From DASUPK01 sp963801055 (GTDB lineage: Bacteria; Actinomycetota; Thermoleophilia; Solirubrobacterales; 70-9): a stretch of DNA of 64,000 bases. A program made the position numbers and the translations under genes. Under the pieces are notes generated by a model. It saw nothing but the letters and a program-made list of their open reading frames with translations, ran no database searches and was not told the origin of the DNA. Positions within the stretch are counted from its first letter, which is position 1, and every line of letters begins with the position of its first letter. The stretch is from contig CAWDDE010000001.1 of the NCBI GenBank assembly GCA_963801055.1, forward strand, positions 372,001 to 436,000, read 5' to 3'. Below are positions 36,538 to 48,131 of this stretch, in pieces.

Positions 36538-36701
36538 ACTCTCCGGATTCTCCTCCAGGCCTGGCGGGCCCCGTAGATCCCGAGCGCGGCGAGCGAGAGC
36601 CCGAGATCGATCGAGAAGGAGATCAGTCGGCCTGGTGCGCCGGTGTAGAGCCAGACGCCGAGCCGCTCGCGCCTGCCGGTGTCTAAGGTGGTCTCCTCCA
36701 T
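36519..36701 (-). CDS. small membrane protein, unknown
   Basis: 60 residues: a hydrophilic start (MEETTLDTGRRERLGVWLYT), one helix (LISFSIDLGLSLAALGIYGA) and a basic tail (RQAWRRIRRVQSPAA). It ends inside the 3' end of the spermidine synthase-like gene. Its ATG (36701-36699) and the tig ATG (36700-36702) overlap on opposite strands in ccatgg, which is unusual; a later internal start is possible. I recall similar small proteins in related genomes, but this is weak evidence. Confidence 0.4.
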   Translation of the reverse strand: MEETTLDTGRRERLGVWLYTGAPGRLISFSIDLGLSLAALGIYGARQAWRRIRRVQSPAA

Positions 36702-38095
36702 GGAGACGACGGTAAAGGAGCTTCCCGACTCGCGGGTCCGCGTCGACGTCGACGTCGACCCGAAGGACGTAGAGGGCAGCATCGCCCGCACCGCCCGCCA
36801 GCTCGGGCAGGACATGAAGCTGCCCGGGTTCCGCAAGGGCAAGGTGCCGCCCGAGATGGTGGTGCAGCGACTCGGTCGCCAGACGGTCCTCACCCAGGCG
36901 CTCGAGTCGTCGCTCGGCGACTGGTACGAGCGCGCCATGGTCGAGTCGGGCGTCAACCCCGTCGGCGACCCGAAGCTCGACCTCTCCGACCTGCCCGAGG
37001 AGGGAAAGCCGCTGCGCTTCTCGATCGAGGTCGCCGTGCGGCCGAGCGCAGAGCTCGGCGAATACAAGGGCCTCGAGGTCGGTCGTGCAGGAGCCGGAGG
37101 TCCCCGAGGAGGCCGTCGAGACGGAGCTCGCCGGCTGCGAGGAGGGCTTCGCCAGGCTGAACCCGGTCGAGCGCGCCGCCAAGGAAGGGGACGTGGTGCT
37201 GATCGACTACGAGGGCAGGATCGACGGCGAGCCGTTCGAGGGCGGCACCGCGCGCGACTACCTGCTCGAGCTCGGCGAGGGCAGGGTGCTGCCGGAGCTG
37301 GAGCAAGGCGGTGGAGGGCGCCGACGCCACGGCGAGGAGCGGCAGGCGACCGTTCATTTCCCGGACGACTACCCCACCGAGGAGGTCGCCGGGAAGACCG
37401 CCGAGTTCGAGATCAAGGTCAAGGAGGTCCGTGAGAAGGAGCTCCCCGACCTCGACGACGATTTCGCTGCGGAGGCTTCCGAGTTCGACACCCTGGACGA
37501 GCTGCGCGACCACATCTCCGAGCAGATCCGTCAGGTTCTCGACCGCCAGATCGCCGAGCGCTTCCGCGAGGACGCCCTGGACGCGGCGGTGGCAGAGGCG
37601 AAGGTGGAGCTGCCCGCCTCGGTCATCGACGCCAGGGCGGAGGAGATGTGGCGGCGGGTGGAGCGCTCGCTTCAGCCGGCAGGGGATGGAACCCGACAAC
37701 TACCTGCAGCTTCAGGGAAAGACCCGCGAGGAGATGATCGCCCAGGCGCGCCCCGACGCCGAGCAGGCGCTGAAGCGCGAGGCCGTGCTCGAGGCTGTCG
37801 CCGAAGCGGAGGGGATCGAGATCAGCGAGGAGGACGAGCTCGAGGCGCTTCAGATCCCGCCGGGCCACGAGGACCACGGGCATCCCGAGCCCGCAGGATG
37901 CCCTCAAGGAGATCCGCGAGAGCGGCCGGGAGGAGCTGCTTCAAGGAGGACCTGCGGATGCGCCGCGCACTCGAGCTGATCGCCGAGCAGGCGAAACCGA
38001 TTCCGGTGGAGCAGGCGCAGGCCCGCGAGGAGATCTGGACCCCGGAGAAGGAGCGCGAGGAGAAGGGCAGCCTCTGGACGCCCGGCTCCGACTAG
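36700..38095 (+). CDS. tig: trigger factor
   Basis: Ribosome-associated chaperone and peptidyl-prolyl isomerase, about 465 residues after repair. The N-terminal ribosome-binding domain has the signature MKLPGFRKGKVPPEMVVQRL, the FKBP domain has EGDVVLIDYEGRIDGEPFEG, and the C-terminal helical chaperone domain runs to EKEREEKGSLWTPGSD. Start ATG 36700 with aaggtgg upstream. Frame breaks lie near 37083, 37310, 37680, 37895 and 37940. It is followed after 30 bases by a small membrane protein gene. Confidence 0.93.
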
Positions 38096-38111
38096 GCGCG
38101 TCCGAGATCAC

Positions 38112-38117
38112 TACGAT
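38112..38117 (+). promoter_or_regulatory. -10-like element before the 38126 gene
   Basis: TACGAT ends eight bases before the TTG at 38126, with no ribosome-binding site. This is the same arrangement as ctaG. Confidence 0.3.
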
Positions 38118-38125
38118 CCTGCGCC

Positions 38126-38344
38126 TTGTTCGGCACGATCGAAGACGTCGGCGCTGTCGCGGGCATCGCCTCGTTCCTGGCGATGTCGGGACTTCTCGTG
38201 CTCTACCTGATCAGGGCGCGTGAGCTTCGGAAGCTCCGGCGGGCAATGCCGTTCCTGGTCCAGGTCGGGAACGGACAGCGAGGGAGGGCGCGCTCCCGCC
38301 GGGCGGCTGCGCGGGCCGGCCGCAGGCACGCTGGGACGCGCTAG
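38126..38344 (+). CDS. small membrane protein, unknown
   Basis: 72 residues from TTG at 38126: one N-terminal helix (VGAVAGIASFLAMSGLLVLY), then a basic tail (RARELRKLRRAMPFLVQVGN) ending in Arg/Ala-rich sequence. Convergent with DUF488, overlapping by 4 bases. No family recognised; the basic tail may interact with nucleic acid or phospholipid heads (inference). Confidence 0.5.
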   Translation: MFGTIEDVGAVAGIASFLAMSGLLVLYLIRARELRKLRRAMPFLVQVGNGQRGRARSRRAAARAGRRHAGTR

Positions 38345-38895
38345 AGCCCGAGACTCGTCTGCGGCTCGGGGTAGGTGACCACGCCTCCTTCGACCACGGC
38401 GAAGTCGGTCAGCTCATGCTGGGTGAGCGCGCCGGTCGGCTCGAGGTGCAGGACCCGCCAGCCGCGCACGGTGAGCGCGTCGGCCAGCAGGCTGCGGTGG
38501 CAGCGGGTCCAGTCCGCCTCGGCGCACATGACTGCGCTGCGACGCTCCCGGGCCAGCTCCTCGAGCAGGTCGATTCCGGCCTCGAACTGCGGGCTTCGCA
38601 TGTGGTCGGCGTAGCCGCGGAAGGGTCCGTCCTCGAGGGCCGTGTTGACCGAGTCGGGTCGCGGTTCGCGGCGGCCGCCGAGCTCGGCTCCCAGCGGCGC
38701 ATAGCCGATCCCCGCCGCCTTCATCGTCCCGGCGAGCGCCGAGCGGTTGAACTGCGGATAGCGCGACCGGGGATTGGCGCGCACGTCCGCGATCAGCTCC
38801 ACGCCTGCGCCGCGGACAAGCTCGAGGAACTCCCCCTCTTCGTGGTTCGAATGACCGATGGTGAGGATCTCGATTGGGTGATCCGGCTTCGCCAT
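38341..38895 (-). CDS. DUF488 family protein
   Basis: 184 residues, intact, ATG at 38895. The DUF488 blocks are present: ILTIGHSNHEEGEFLELV, ELIADVRANPRSRYPQFNR, and VMCAEADWTRCHRSLLADAL with the conserved Cys/Cys-His pair. Function unproven; the family has been proposed to act on nucleic acids or nucleotides. Single gene, with the clpP promoter region (38896-39025) upstream on the other side. Confidence 0.88.
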   Translation of the reverse strand: MAKPDHPIEILTIGHSNHEEGEFLELVRGAGVELIADVRANPRSRYPQFNRSALAGTMKAAGIGYAPLGAELGGRREPRPDSVNTALEDGPFRGYADHMRSPQFEAGIDLLEELARERRSAVMCAEADWTRCHRSLLADALTVRGWRVLHLEPTGALTQHELTDFAVVEGGVVTYPEPQTSLGL

Positions 38896-39009
38896 CAGAT
38901 CGCGTCCACAGCGGGCGCCCCAGCAGACACTAAACGGGTCGCGCTGACGCGCGCCCTCGCATCACGGGCTTCGCCCTTCGCTCCCCAAATGCCGCGCCCG
39001 GGTGGCCGC

Positions 39010-39015
39010 TAGACT
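39010..39015 (+). promoter_or_regulatory. -10 element of clpP, leaderless arrangement
   Basis: TAGACT followed by 10 bases and the ATG at 39026. No Shine-Dalgarno sequence. The M23 gene downstream repeats the same hexamer and spacing. Confidence 0.45.
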
Positions 39016-39025
39016 CACGCCCCCT

Positions 39026-39610
<585 letters not shown>

Positions 39611-39624
39611 CCGCTGGCCTCCTC

Positions 39625-39630
39625 TAGACT
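39625..39630 (+). promoter_or_regulatory. -10 element of the M23 peptidase gene, leaderless arrangement
   Basis: TAGACT followed by exactly 10 bases and the TTG start at 39641, identical in hexamer and spacing to clpP. Confidence 0.45.
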
Positions 39631-39640
39631 CGCGCGCCGC

Positions 39641-40430
39641 TTGAGGCGCCTCCCTCCAGTTCTCGCCGTTCTCGCCGCCCTGCTTGCGGCAGCGCCGTGG
39701 AGCGTGGCCGACGACGCAGTGGTGCGGAGCGCCTCGGTCTCCCCGCAGAATGGCTTCACGAACTCGGCCGATGGCGTGCGGATTGCGTTCCGGATCGCCG
39801 GCTCGGCGCCGGCCGATGTGACCATCAGGATCGCCGGCTCGGGCCAGGAGGTGCGCCGGATCGAGCTCTCGGGGGTGCAGCCAGGAATCGACCGGGTCGA
39901 GAAGTGGAACGGGCTGACCAACGGCGGCAGGCCGGTCGCCGACGGGACCTACCGGGTCATCGTCGCCGTTGCGGGTGGGAGCGAGAGGGAGGCGGGGAGC
40001 GTCGAGCTGCACAGGTCACTTCTTCCCGGTACGCGGGCCGCACGGGGCCCGCGGGCCGGTCGGGGAGTTCGGAGCGCCGCGCAACGGTGGGCGCCGGCAC
40101 AAGGGCTTCGACGTCACCGGCCGCTGCGGCACTCCGCTCGCCGCCGCGGTGACCGGAACCGTCGTCAAGCGCGCCTACGACCCGCGGCTCGACGGCAACT
40201 TCATCGTGATCAGGGGACTGGGGGAGAGGCGGAAGTACTGGTACGCCCACATGGTCCACCCCTCCCCCTTCGAGCGCGGCGATCAGGTCCACGTCGGCCA
40301 GATCGTCGGCCACATCGGTCGGACCGGGAACGCGGGCAGTGCGCCGTGCCACCTGCACTTCGAGATCCACGTCGGCGGCCGGCCGGTCGATCCCGGGCCC
40401 TACCTGCGCGGCTGGGACCGCTACAGCTAG
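39641..40430 (+). CDS. M23-family metallopeptidase (secreted, LytM type)
   Basis: About 262 residues after one repair near 40017. A signal peptide (LPPVLAVLAALLAAAPWSVA) is followed by a FlgD-like beta domain (ADVTIRIAGSGQEVRRIELS, NGGRPVADGTYRVIV). The M23 domain comes next: zinc ligands in RRHKGFDVTGRCGTPLAAAV and CHLHFEIHVGGRPVDPGPYL. It cleaves peptidoglycan peptide bridges or activates other hydrolases outside the cell. It sits between clpP and clpX, which are usually adjacent, and has its own promoter-like hexamer. Confidence 0.85.
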
Positions 40431-40627
40431 TCGCCCGCCGACTGGACGCGAGCGACCTGCACCGATTCGGCACCTTGCGGTCGATGCGCCTGGCGCCGAT
40501 GTACCGGCGGAAGGAAACAGCCCGCGCGCGGCGTAGTCGTCTCCGTCAGGCCGAGGTCGGTGGGCGTCTAAGCTTCGAAGCGAGGAAGCCGCCGGCCGGG
40601 CGAAGCGAGACCGAGGGAGCAATTCCG

Positions 40628-41919
<1,292 letters not shown>

Positions 41920-41969
41920 CTCTAGGCGGGCGGGCATTCAAAACAGGGCCGAGATCTATTCTTCATGCC

Positions 41970-42329
41970 ATGAGCACGCGATCGTCACGTGAACCGATCG
42001 AGACCGTCAGGCACCAGCTGCGGCCGCTGTTCGACCAGGTGGTCCTCAAAGAGCTGGATCAGGACCGGATGCGCCGGTCGGGGCTGGTGGTCCCGTCCGG
42101 GACCGATGAGCCGCCACCCCAGCAGGGGATCGTGCTCGCGGTAGGGCCCGGGCTCGACTGGTGGGAGAACGCAGGCGTCGACATGCCGGTGCAGCCCGGC
42201 GACCACGTCGTCTTCCCGTCCTCGGCAGGCGTCTGGGTGGAGATAGACGAGGAGCGCCTGCTCGTCTGCCGGGTCGGCGAGATCCTCGGCGTGCTCGAGT
42301 CGCTCGAGTCCCAGCCCGACGCGTCCTGA
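41970..42329 (+). CDS. GroES-like co-chaperonin fold protein
   Basis: 119 residues, intact, ATG at 41970. LRPLFDQVVLKELDQDRMRR, SGLVVPSGTDEPPPQQGIVL, AVGPG and VQPGDHVVFPSSAGVWVEID follow the GroES pattern (V-xxGLxxP, GxVxAVGxG, GDxVxF). The mobile loop region is altered and there are acidic/proline insertions, and no groEL follows. It may be a divergent GroES paralogue. It lies between clpX and valS. Function not established. Confidence 0.75.
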   Translation: MSTRSSREPIETVRHQLRPLFDQVVLKELDQDRMRRSGLVVPSGTDEPPPQQGIVLAVGPGLDWWENAGVDMPVQPGDHVVFPSSAGVWVEIDEERLLVCRVGEILGVLESLESQPDAS

Positions 42330-42350
42330 AGAGGGGGACCGTCCTGTTGA

Positions 42351-42369
42351 GCTGTTGCCACGCAACAGC
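42351..42369. other. perfect hairpin between the GroES-like gene and valS
   Basis: 8-bp stem gctgttgc/gcaacagc with a three-base loop, 52 bases before the valS start. No T tract and no T-box consensus. It could be an attenuator or a terminator stem. Confidence 0.4.
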
Positions 42370-42421
42370 CATCCAGGAGTGTCCGCCCGGTTTCCGGCCG
42401 TGAGTGTGAATAATCGGCCGC

Positions 42422-44972
42422 GTGGACGCGCAGCGACGCAAGACCCTCGAGGAGACCACCCGCTGGGAGCCCGCTGCCGTCGAGCAGCGTGTCTTCGAAT
42501 ACTGGATGGAGGGCGGCTGGTTTCATCCGCCCGCTGAGGGCTCGCCCGCCGAGAACTACTCGATCGCCATTCCCCCGCCGAACGTCACCGGGGCCCTCCA
42601 CATGGGCCATGCGCTCAACGGCGCGGTCCAGGACGTCCTGATCCGGCTGGCCCGGATGCGCGGGCGCAACACGATGTGGATCCTCGGCACCGATCACGCC
42701 GGAATCGCGACCCAGGCGGTGGTCGAGAAGGAGCTTGCCTCGCAGGGCAGCTCGCGCGAGAAGCTCGGCCGGGAGAAGTTCATCGAGCGGGTCTGGGAGT
42801 GGCGCGACCAGTACGGCAACACGATCATCGAGCAGTACAAGCGACTGGGCGCCTCCTGCGACTACCTGCGCGAGCGCTTCACGCTCGACGAGGGGTATGT
42901 GAAGCGCGGTCTACCGGGTCTTCGCGGAGCTCTACCGCAAGGGCTGGATCTACCGCGACAACTACATGGTCAACTGGGATCCGGGGACCCGGTCGGCGAT
43001 TTCCGATCTAGAGGTCGAGAACCGCGAGATGACCGACACGCTCTACGAGATCGCCTATCCGCTGGAGGACGGGGGCGAGCTGATCGTTGCGACCGTGCGC
43101 CCGGAGACGATGCTCGCCGACACCGCCGTCGCGGTGAATCCCGCCGACGATCGCTACCGCGACGTGGTCGGCAAGCACGCGATCCTGCCGCTGGTCGGCA
43201 GACGACTGCCGGTGATCGCGGATGAGCACGTCGACCCGGAGTTCGGCACGGGGGCTCTCAAGATCACCCCGGGCCACGATCCCAACGACTTCGAGATCGG
43301 CCGCATCCACAATCTTCCCGAGATCAGCGTGATCGGCGAGGACGGCCGGATCACGGACGAGGCGCCCGAACGATTTCGCGGCATGACCACACAGGAGGCG
43401 CTGGGGGCCGTGGTGGCGGAGCTCCGTGACCAGGGCCTGATCCGGGGCGAGCAGCCGTACACGCATTCGGTGCCGTTCTCGCACCGCTCGGGCGAGCGGA
43501 TCGAGCCGCTGATCTCGCTGCAGTGGTTCTGCCGGATGGACGAGATGACGGTGCCGGCGATCACGGCCGTGAACGAGGGGCGGGTGCGCTTCATCCCCGC
43601 CGAGCCTCACACCAGGGTCTATCTCGACTGGATGGAGCGGATCCGTCCCTGGTGCATCTCCCGCCAGCTCTGGTGGGGGCACCGGCTGCCCGTCTGGTAC
43701 CGCGGCGACGAGACGTATGTCGGCGAGGACCCGCCGGAGGGCGAGGGCTGGGAGCAGGAGGAGGACGTACTCGACACCTGGTTCAGCTCGGCGCTCTGGC
43801 CGTTCGCGACGCTCGGCTGGCCGGACACCGACGCCCCCGAGTTCAAAGCCTTCTTCCCCACCGACGTGATGATCACCGCCCGGGACATCATCTTCCTCTG
43901 GGTGGCGCGGATGATCATGATGTCGCTCGAGTTCACCGGCGAGATCCCGTTCTCCGACGTCTACGTCCACTCGGTGATCCAGGCGCCAGACGGCCGGCGG
44001 ATGTCGAAGAGCCTCGGCACCGGAATCGACCCGCTCGACGAGATCTCCGAGCATGGCGCAGACGCCCTGCGCTTCGGTCTGCTCGCGATGTCTTCGACCC
44101 AGGACGTTCGTTTCTCGGAGGCGCGCGTCCGCCAGGGCCGCGACCTCGCGAACAAGATGTGGAACGCCTCGCGGCTGGTGCTGATGGAGGCCCGCGACGA
44201 CGTCGAGCCCGGTCCGCGGACGAGCCGGGTCGAGGACCGCTGGATTGCCTCCCGGCTGCAGCGCGCCGTGCGCTCGGTGACCGAGTCGATCGAGGCCTAC
44301 GACTTCGCGCACGCCGCCCTCGATCTCTACGACTTCTTCTGGTCCGAGCTCTGCGACTGGTACCTGGAAATCGTCAAGCCCCGGCTCTACGACGGCGACG
44401 AGGACGCCTCGGCCACACTGCTCTGGGCCCTCGAGCAGGTGCTCGCCCTCGCTCACCCGCTGATGCCGTTCGTCAGCGAGGAGATCTACTCCTACCTGCC
44501 CAAGAAGCCCGCAGAGGCCCTCGTCATCCATCCGTTCCCAGAGGTCGACGAGTCGCTCATCGACGAGACGGCGGAGGCGGAGATCGGCCGGGCGATCACG
44601 CTGACCCGGGCGTTGCGGCGCTGGCGGGACCTGGCGGGGGTGCCGGTCAAGCAGGTCCTGACGGCGCGAGCCGATGACACCCGGCCGCACGAGCTGGTCT
44701 CGAGGCTCGCCCGGGTCGAGTTCTCGGAGGACGGGGGCGAGCCGATCGCGAGCGTCGGCGGCGTCGAGCTGCTCGAGACGGAGGGGGTCGATCCAGCGGC
44801 GGTGGCGGCCCGCATCGAGGAGCGTCGCGAGAAGCTCCGCGCCGAGGTGAGGAGAGGCGAGGGCAAGCTCTCCAACGAGGGGTTCGTCGCCAAGGCGCCC
44901 GCCGACGTCGTCGACGCCGAGCGGGAGAAGCTCGACGCCTACCGGTCGGAGCTCGAGGAACTGGGCGGCTGA
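42422..44972 (+). CDS. valS: valyl-tRNA synthetase
   Basis: About 849 residues after one repair. It charges tRNA-Val. The HIGH signature is NVTGALHMGHALNGAVQD, the KMSKS signature is APDGRRMSKSLGTGIDPLDE, and the editing domain includes PETMLADTAVAVNPADDR. The C-terminal coiled coil is RIEERREKLRAEVRRGEGKL. GTG start at 42422, with an AT-rich aataat 7 bases before it and no clear ribosome-binding site. A single extra g near 42908 splits the gene. Its TGA (44970-44972) overlaps the CTG start of folC. Confidence 0.95.
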
Positions 44973-46229
44973 CCGCGCCCTCCGAAGAGATCCTCCACCG
45001 GCGGGAGGTCCTCGGCTGGAAGCTCGGCCTGGAGCGGATGCGGCGGCTCTGCCTGCTGCTCGGGATGCCGCAGAACCGCGTCGCCTCGATCCACGTCGTC
45101 GGCACCAACGGCAAGACCTCGGTTTCGCGGATGACCGCGGCGCTGCTCGAGGGGCACGGAGTCTCGACCGGCGCCTACGTGTCCCCCCACATCACGTCCT
45201 GGCGAGAGCGTGTTTTGATCCGCGGCGAGCCAATCTCGGCGGAGGCGTTCAACGAGGCGCTCGAGCGCGCCGAGCAGGCTGCCGAGGTCGCCGACCGCTC
45301 CGCCGGCGACGAGGGTCCCGTCACCCAGTTCGAGCTGCTCACGGCGGCTGCGTTCGTGGCGTTCGCTGCGGCTCGTGTCCATTATGCGGTGATCGAAGCC
45401 GGGCTAGGCGGCCGCCTCGACGCAACCAACGTGATCCCCTCGAAGCTCACGGTGCTCACCTCGGTCGGCTACGACCACACCGAGTGGCTGGGCGAGACCC
45501 TGGAGGAGATCGCCGCGGAGAAGGTGGCGGTGCTCCGCGACCACACGACACTGGTGGTGGGCGAGGTCCCAGAGGAAGTCAACGAGGTGATCGACCGGGA
45601 GGTGACCGAGAAGCACGCGAAGAAGGTCCGGACGACGAGGGTCGCCAGCCACATGGTTCCCGGCTACCAGGGCGAGAATCTCGCCCTCGCCGAGGCAGCC
45701 GCGCGCGTGGTGCTCGGCGACGTGCGTCCGGATGTGTTGGTCGCGTTCGTCAAGAGGCTCGTCAGCCGCGACTTCTCGATTCGCGGACGGGCCGAGCTGG
45801 TCCTGGGAGATCCGCCCGCCATCTTCGACGCCGCCCACAACCCCGACGGAGCGAAGGCGCTTGCGGACGCGCTCCCGGAACTCGCAGGCGGCCGCGAGGT
45901 GGTCTGCTGTGTCGCCATCCTCGAGGGCAAGGACGCCGTCGGAATCGTCAACGGCCTCGCGCCGGTCGTGTGCGCAATTCGTCTGCACCGAGATTCCACC
46001 CGAGCAGATCGAGGGATCGGGCCGGCCCGGTGGCCGAGCCCGCCCCGCGCTCGAGATCGCAGCGCTCTGCCAGAAGGCCGGCCGTGAGGCGGAGGCGATC
46101 AGCAACCCGCAAGAGGCCTGGGACCGGGCACGCGACCTTGCCAGGGAGCGCGACGGTGTCGCGCTCGCGGCCGGCAGCCACTACCTTCTGTCGTCGATAT
46201 GGACAGAGAGGCCCGCTCAGAGCTCCTGA
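44969..46229 (+). CDS. folC: folylpolyglutamate synthase/dihydrofolate synthase
   Basis: About 420 residues. It adds glutamate to (dihydro)folates. GWKLGLERMRRLCLLLGMPQ leads into the P-loop HVVGTNGKTSVSRMTAALLE; VIEAGLGGRLDATNVI and PAIFDAAHNPDGAKALADAL are family signatures. The conserved N-terminal GLERM block requires a start near 44969, where only CTG is available, overlapping the valS stop as CTGA. One indel near 45968 shifts the end. The C-terminus AAGSHYLLSSIWTERPAQSS ends at 46229 and overlaps the next small gene. Confidence 0.9.
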
Positions 46230-46318
46230 CGATGATGGGATTGGTGGCCATCGTCGTCGCGGTGGTCATCCTGATCTTCTTCGCCCTCGGCTACGTCTTC
46301 GGCCTGCTCTTCCTCTGA
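46199..46318 (+). CDS. 39-residue single-pass membrane peptide
   Basis: ATG at 46199 to TGA at 46316-46318. A short charged start (MDREARSELLTMM) is followed by one strongly hydrophobic helix (LVAIVVAVVILIFFALGYVF) to the C-terminus GLLFL. It overlaps the 3' end of folC by about 31 bases. Function unknown. Its clear amphipathic-plus-TM design and position in a packed operon support it being real. Confidence 0.55.
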   Translation: MDREARSELLTMMGLVAIVVAVVILIFFALGYVFGLLFL

Positions 46319-46405
46319 AGCTACGGAGAGCGCCCAAATCCCACACCCAGGCAGGGTTACACGCCCCCATAAGGAAGTACGTACACTCGCGGCTCCCACT
46401 TCCCC

Positions 46406-47020
46406 ATGCCTCTCGCACTCTTCGGAATAGACGGCGGGGCGCTCGGCCTCATCGTCAACCTGCTGATCCTCTTCCTGATCGTCGTCTATCTGGCGCTGAT
46501 CTACTGGACCTACCTCGACGCCCGACGGCGGATCGAGGATCCGGTGCTGATCGCCTGCGCGACTGCCGCGTCGGTCTTCCCTTACCTCGGCACGATCGTC
46601 TACACGATCCTCCGCCCGCCCGAGTTCCTGGAGGACCGCGACGAGCGGGAGCTAGAGCTGCGTGCCGCGGAGCTCGAGCTGCGCCAGCGGATCGAGCTGT
46701 CCTGCCCGCACTGTGAGTATCCAATCGAGCGGAGCTACCTCCGCTGCCCCAACTGCGAGCGGCGGTTGCGGAACCCCTGCCGCAAGTGCCACAAGCCGCT
46801 CGATCCGCGCTGGGGAATCTGTCCGTACTGCGAGACCGAGGTCCGAAGGGAGCGACCGGAGCGGGAGACCCGCCGCACCGATCGCCAGCGCACCGCGCGC
46901 GCGGCTGCGCAGCGTCAGGCCTCTGCCCGAAACGACGGGCCCACCAGGCGCTCGCCGCCAGCCCCAGTCGCGGCTCGGGAGGAGCAGCGGCCGAGCCGCT
47001 CAAGCCGCTCCAGCCGCTGA
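46406..47020 (+). CDS. membrane protein with double zinc ribbon
   Basis: 204 residues, intact, ATG at 46406. Two membrane helices (IVNLLILFLIVVYLALIYW, LIACATAASVFPYLGTIVYT) and a coiled-coil-like linker precede two zinc ribbons: CPHC (100/103) with CPNC (114/117), and CRKC (125/128) with CPYC (139/142). A long Arg/Ser-rich disordered tail ends the protein. Its role is unknown; the double zinc ribbon suggests protein-protein or nucleic-acid contacts on the cytoplasmic face. The upstream 87 bases (46319-46405) contain gtacactcg, a possible -10. Confidence 0.8.
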   Translation: MPLALFGIDGGALGLIVNLLILFLIVVYLALIYWTYLDARRRIEDPVLIACATAASVFPYLGTIVYTILRPPEFLEDRDERELELRAAELELRQRIELSCPHCEYPIERSYLRCPNCERRLRNPCRKCHKPLDPRWGICPYCETEVRRERPERETRRTDRQRTARAAAQRQASARNDGPTRRSPPAPVAAREEQRPSRSSRSSR

Positions 47021-47049
47021 TCGGCGCGGCTCCCGCGGCTGCAGATCTG

Positions 47050-47055
47050 TAGGTT
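47050..47055 (+). promoter_or_regulatory. -10-like element of ndk, leaderless arrangement
   Basis: TAGGTT ends nine bases before the GTG at 47065. No ribosome-binding site is visible. Confidence 0.35.
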
Positions 47056-47064
47056 CTCCGCCCC

Positions 47065-47475
47065 GTGGCCACGGAACGGACACTGATCCTTGTCAAGCCG
47101 GACGCCTTTGAGCGCGGCCTGACCGGCGAGGTGATCGCCCGCTTCGAGCGCAAGGGACTCGACCTGGTTGCCCTCACCCTGATGCAGGCGGACGAGCCTC
47201 TCGCCCAGGTCCACTACGAGGAGCACACCGACAAGCCCTTCTTCGGCGAGCTCGTCGATTTCATCACGAAGGGACCGCTGGTGGCAATGATCCTGGAGGG
47301 TGCGAACGCCATCAACGCCGCCCGTCAGGTGATCGGCGCTACCGACCCGCTCGGGGCGGACGCCGGGTCCATCCGGGGCGAGTTCGCCACCGAGGTCACC
47401 TTCAACCTCGTCCACGGCTCGGACTCCCCTGAGTCGGCCGAGCGCGAGATCGGGATCTGGTTCCCCGAACTCTGA
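47065..47475 (+). CDS. ndk: nucleoside diphosphate kinase
   Basis: 136 residues, intact. It transfers the gamma-phosphate between nucleotides. ATERTLILVKPDAFERGLTG begins the protein and the phospho-accepting His lies in FNLVHGSDSPESAEREIG. Length matches the family. GTG start at 47065. Its TGA (47473-47475) overlaps the CTG start of maf (CTGA). Confidence 0.96.
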   Translation: MATERTLILVKPDAFERGLTGEVIARFERKGLDLVALTLMQADEPLAQVHYEEHTDKPFFGELVDFITKGPLVAMILEGANAINAARQVIGATDPLGADAGSIRGEFATEVTFNLVHGSDSPESAEREIGIWFPEL

Positions 47476-48038
47476 TTCTCGCCTCGGGGTCGCCCCAGCG
47501 GCGCGCCCTGCTCTCGGCCCTCGGGCTGGACTTCGAGGTGCGCGTCCCGGAGGTAGAGGAAGAGACCACGGGGGAGCCCCGCGAGCTCGTGGTGCGCAAC
47601 GCGCGACGCAAAGCTGAGGCGGTTGCGCCACAAGGCGGCGACGCTCTGGTGATCGCGGGAGACACAGAGGTGGTCATCGACGGCGAGGTGCTGGGACAAC
47701 CGCAGAGCGAGGCGGATGCTCGCGCTCACCTGGATCGGCTGTCGGGGCGAGAGCACCTTGTGATCGGCGGCTTGGCGCTGCTTGGGCCGGCCGAGGACGG
47801 TCACATGGAACTCCGGACGGGGGTCGACGTGGCGACGGTCGCGTTCAGGGAGCTCGATCGGGCCCTGCTGGACGCGTACCTCGCCTCGGGTGAGTGGCGC
47901 GGGCGGGCCGGCTCATATGCGATCCAGGGGTTGGGCTCGGCGCTGGTCGAGATCGTCCGCGGCGACGTCTCCAACGTGATCGGCCTGCCGGTCGGGCTCC
48001 TGCTTCGCATCGCCCCCGAGCTCGTCGCGCCTCCGTAG
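47472..48038 (+). CDS. maf: Maf-family nucleotide pyrophosphatase
   Basis: 188 residues. It hydrolyses non-canonical or canonical NTPs to NMP plus PPi. LILASGSPQRRALLSALGLD is the invariant N-terminal Maf motif, so the start must be at or just before 47472, where only CTG fits, overlapping the ndk stop as CTGA. ALVIAGDTEVVIDGEVLGQP has the catalytic Asp region and GSYAIQGLGSALVEIVRGDV is the C-terminal signature. Intact otherwise. Confidence 0.92.
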   Translation: MILASGSPQRRALLSALGLDFEVRVPEVEEETTGEPRELVVRNARRKAEAVAPQGGDALVIAGDTEVVIDGEVLGQPQSEADARAHLDRLSGREHLVIGGLALLGPAEDGHMELRTGVDVATVAFRELDRALLDAYLASGEWRGRAGSYAIQGLGSALVEIVRGDVSNVIGLPVGLLLRIAPELVAPP

Positions 48039-48131
48039 CCGGTGCGCAACGTTTCCACCGCGAAAACTTGCGGACATTGGGCCGTTTATGGCGAGCCGCT
48101 AGGCTGACGAAATCAGGTAGTCGACCCCCGG

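Noticed and set aside
42330..42421. T-box riboswitch upstream of valS
   Set aside because: There is a perfect hairpin, but neither the T-box consensus (AGGGTGGNACCGCG) nor a specifier-loop layout is present, and the leader is too short.
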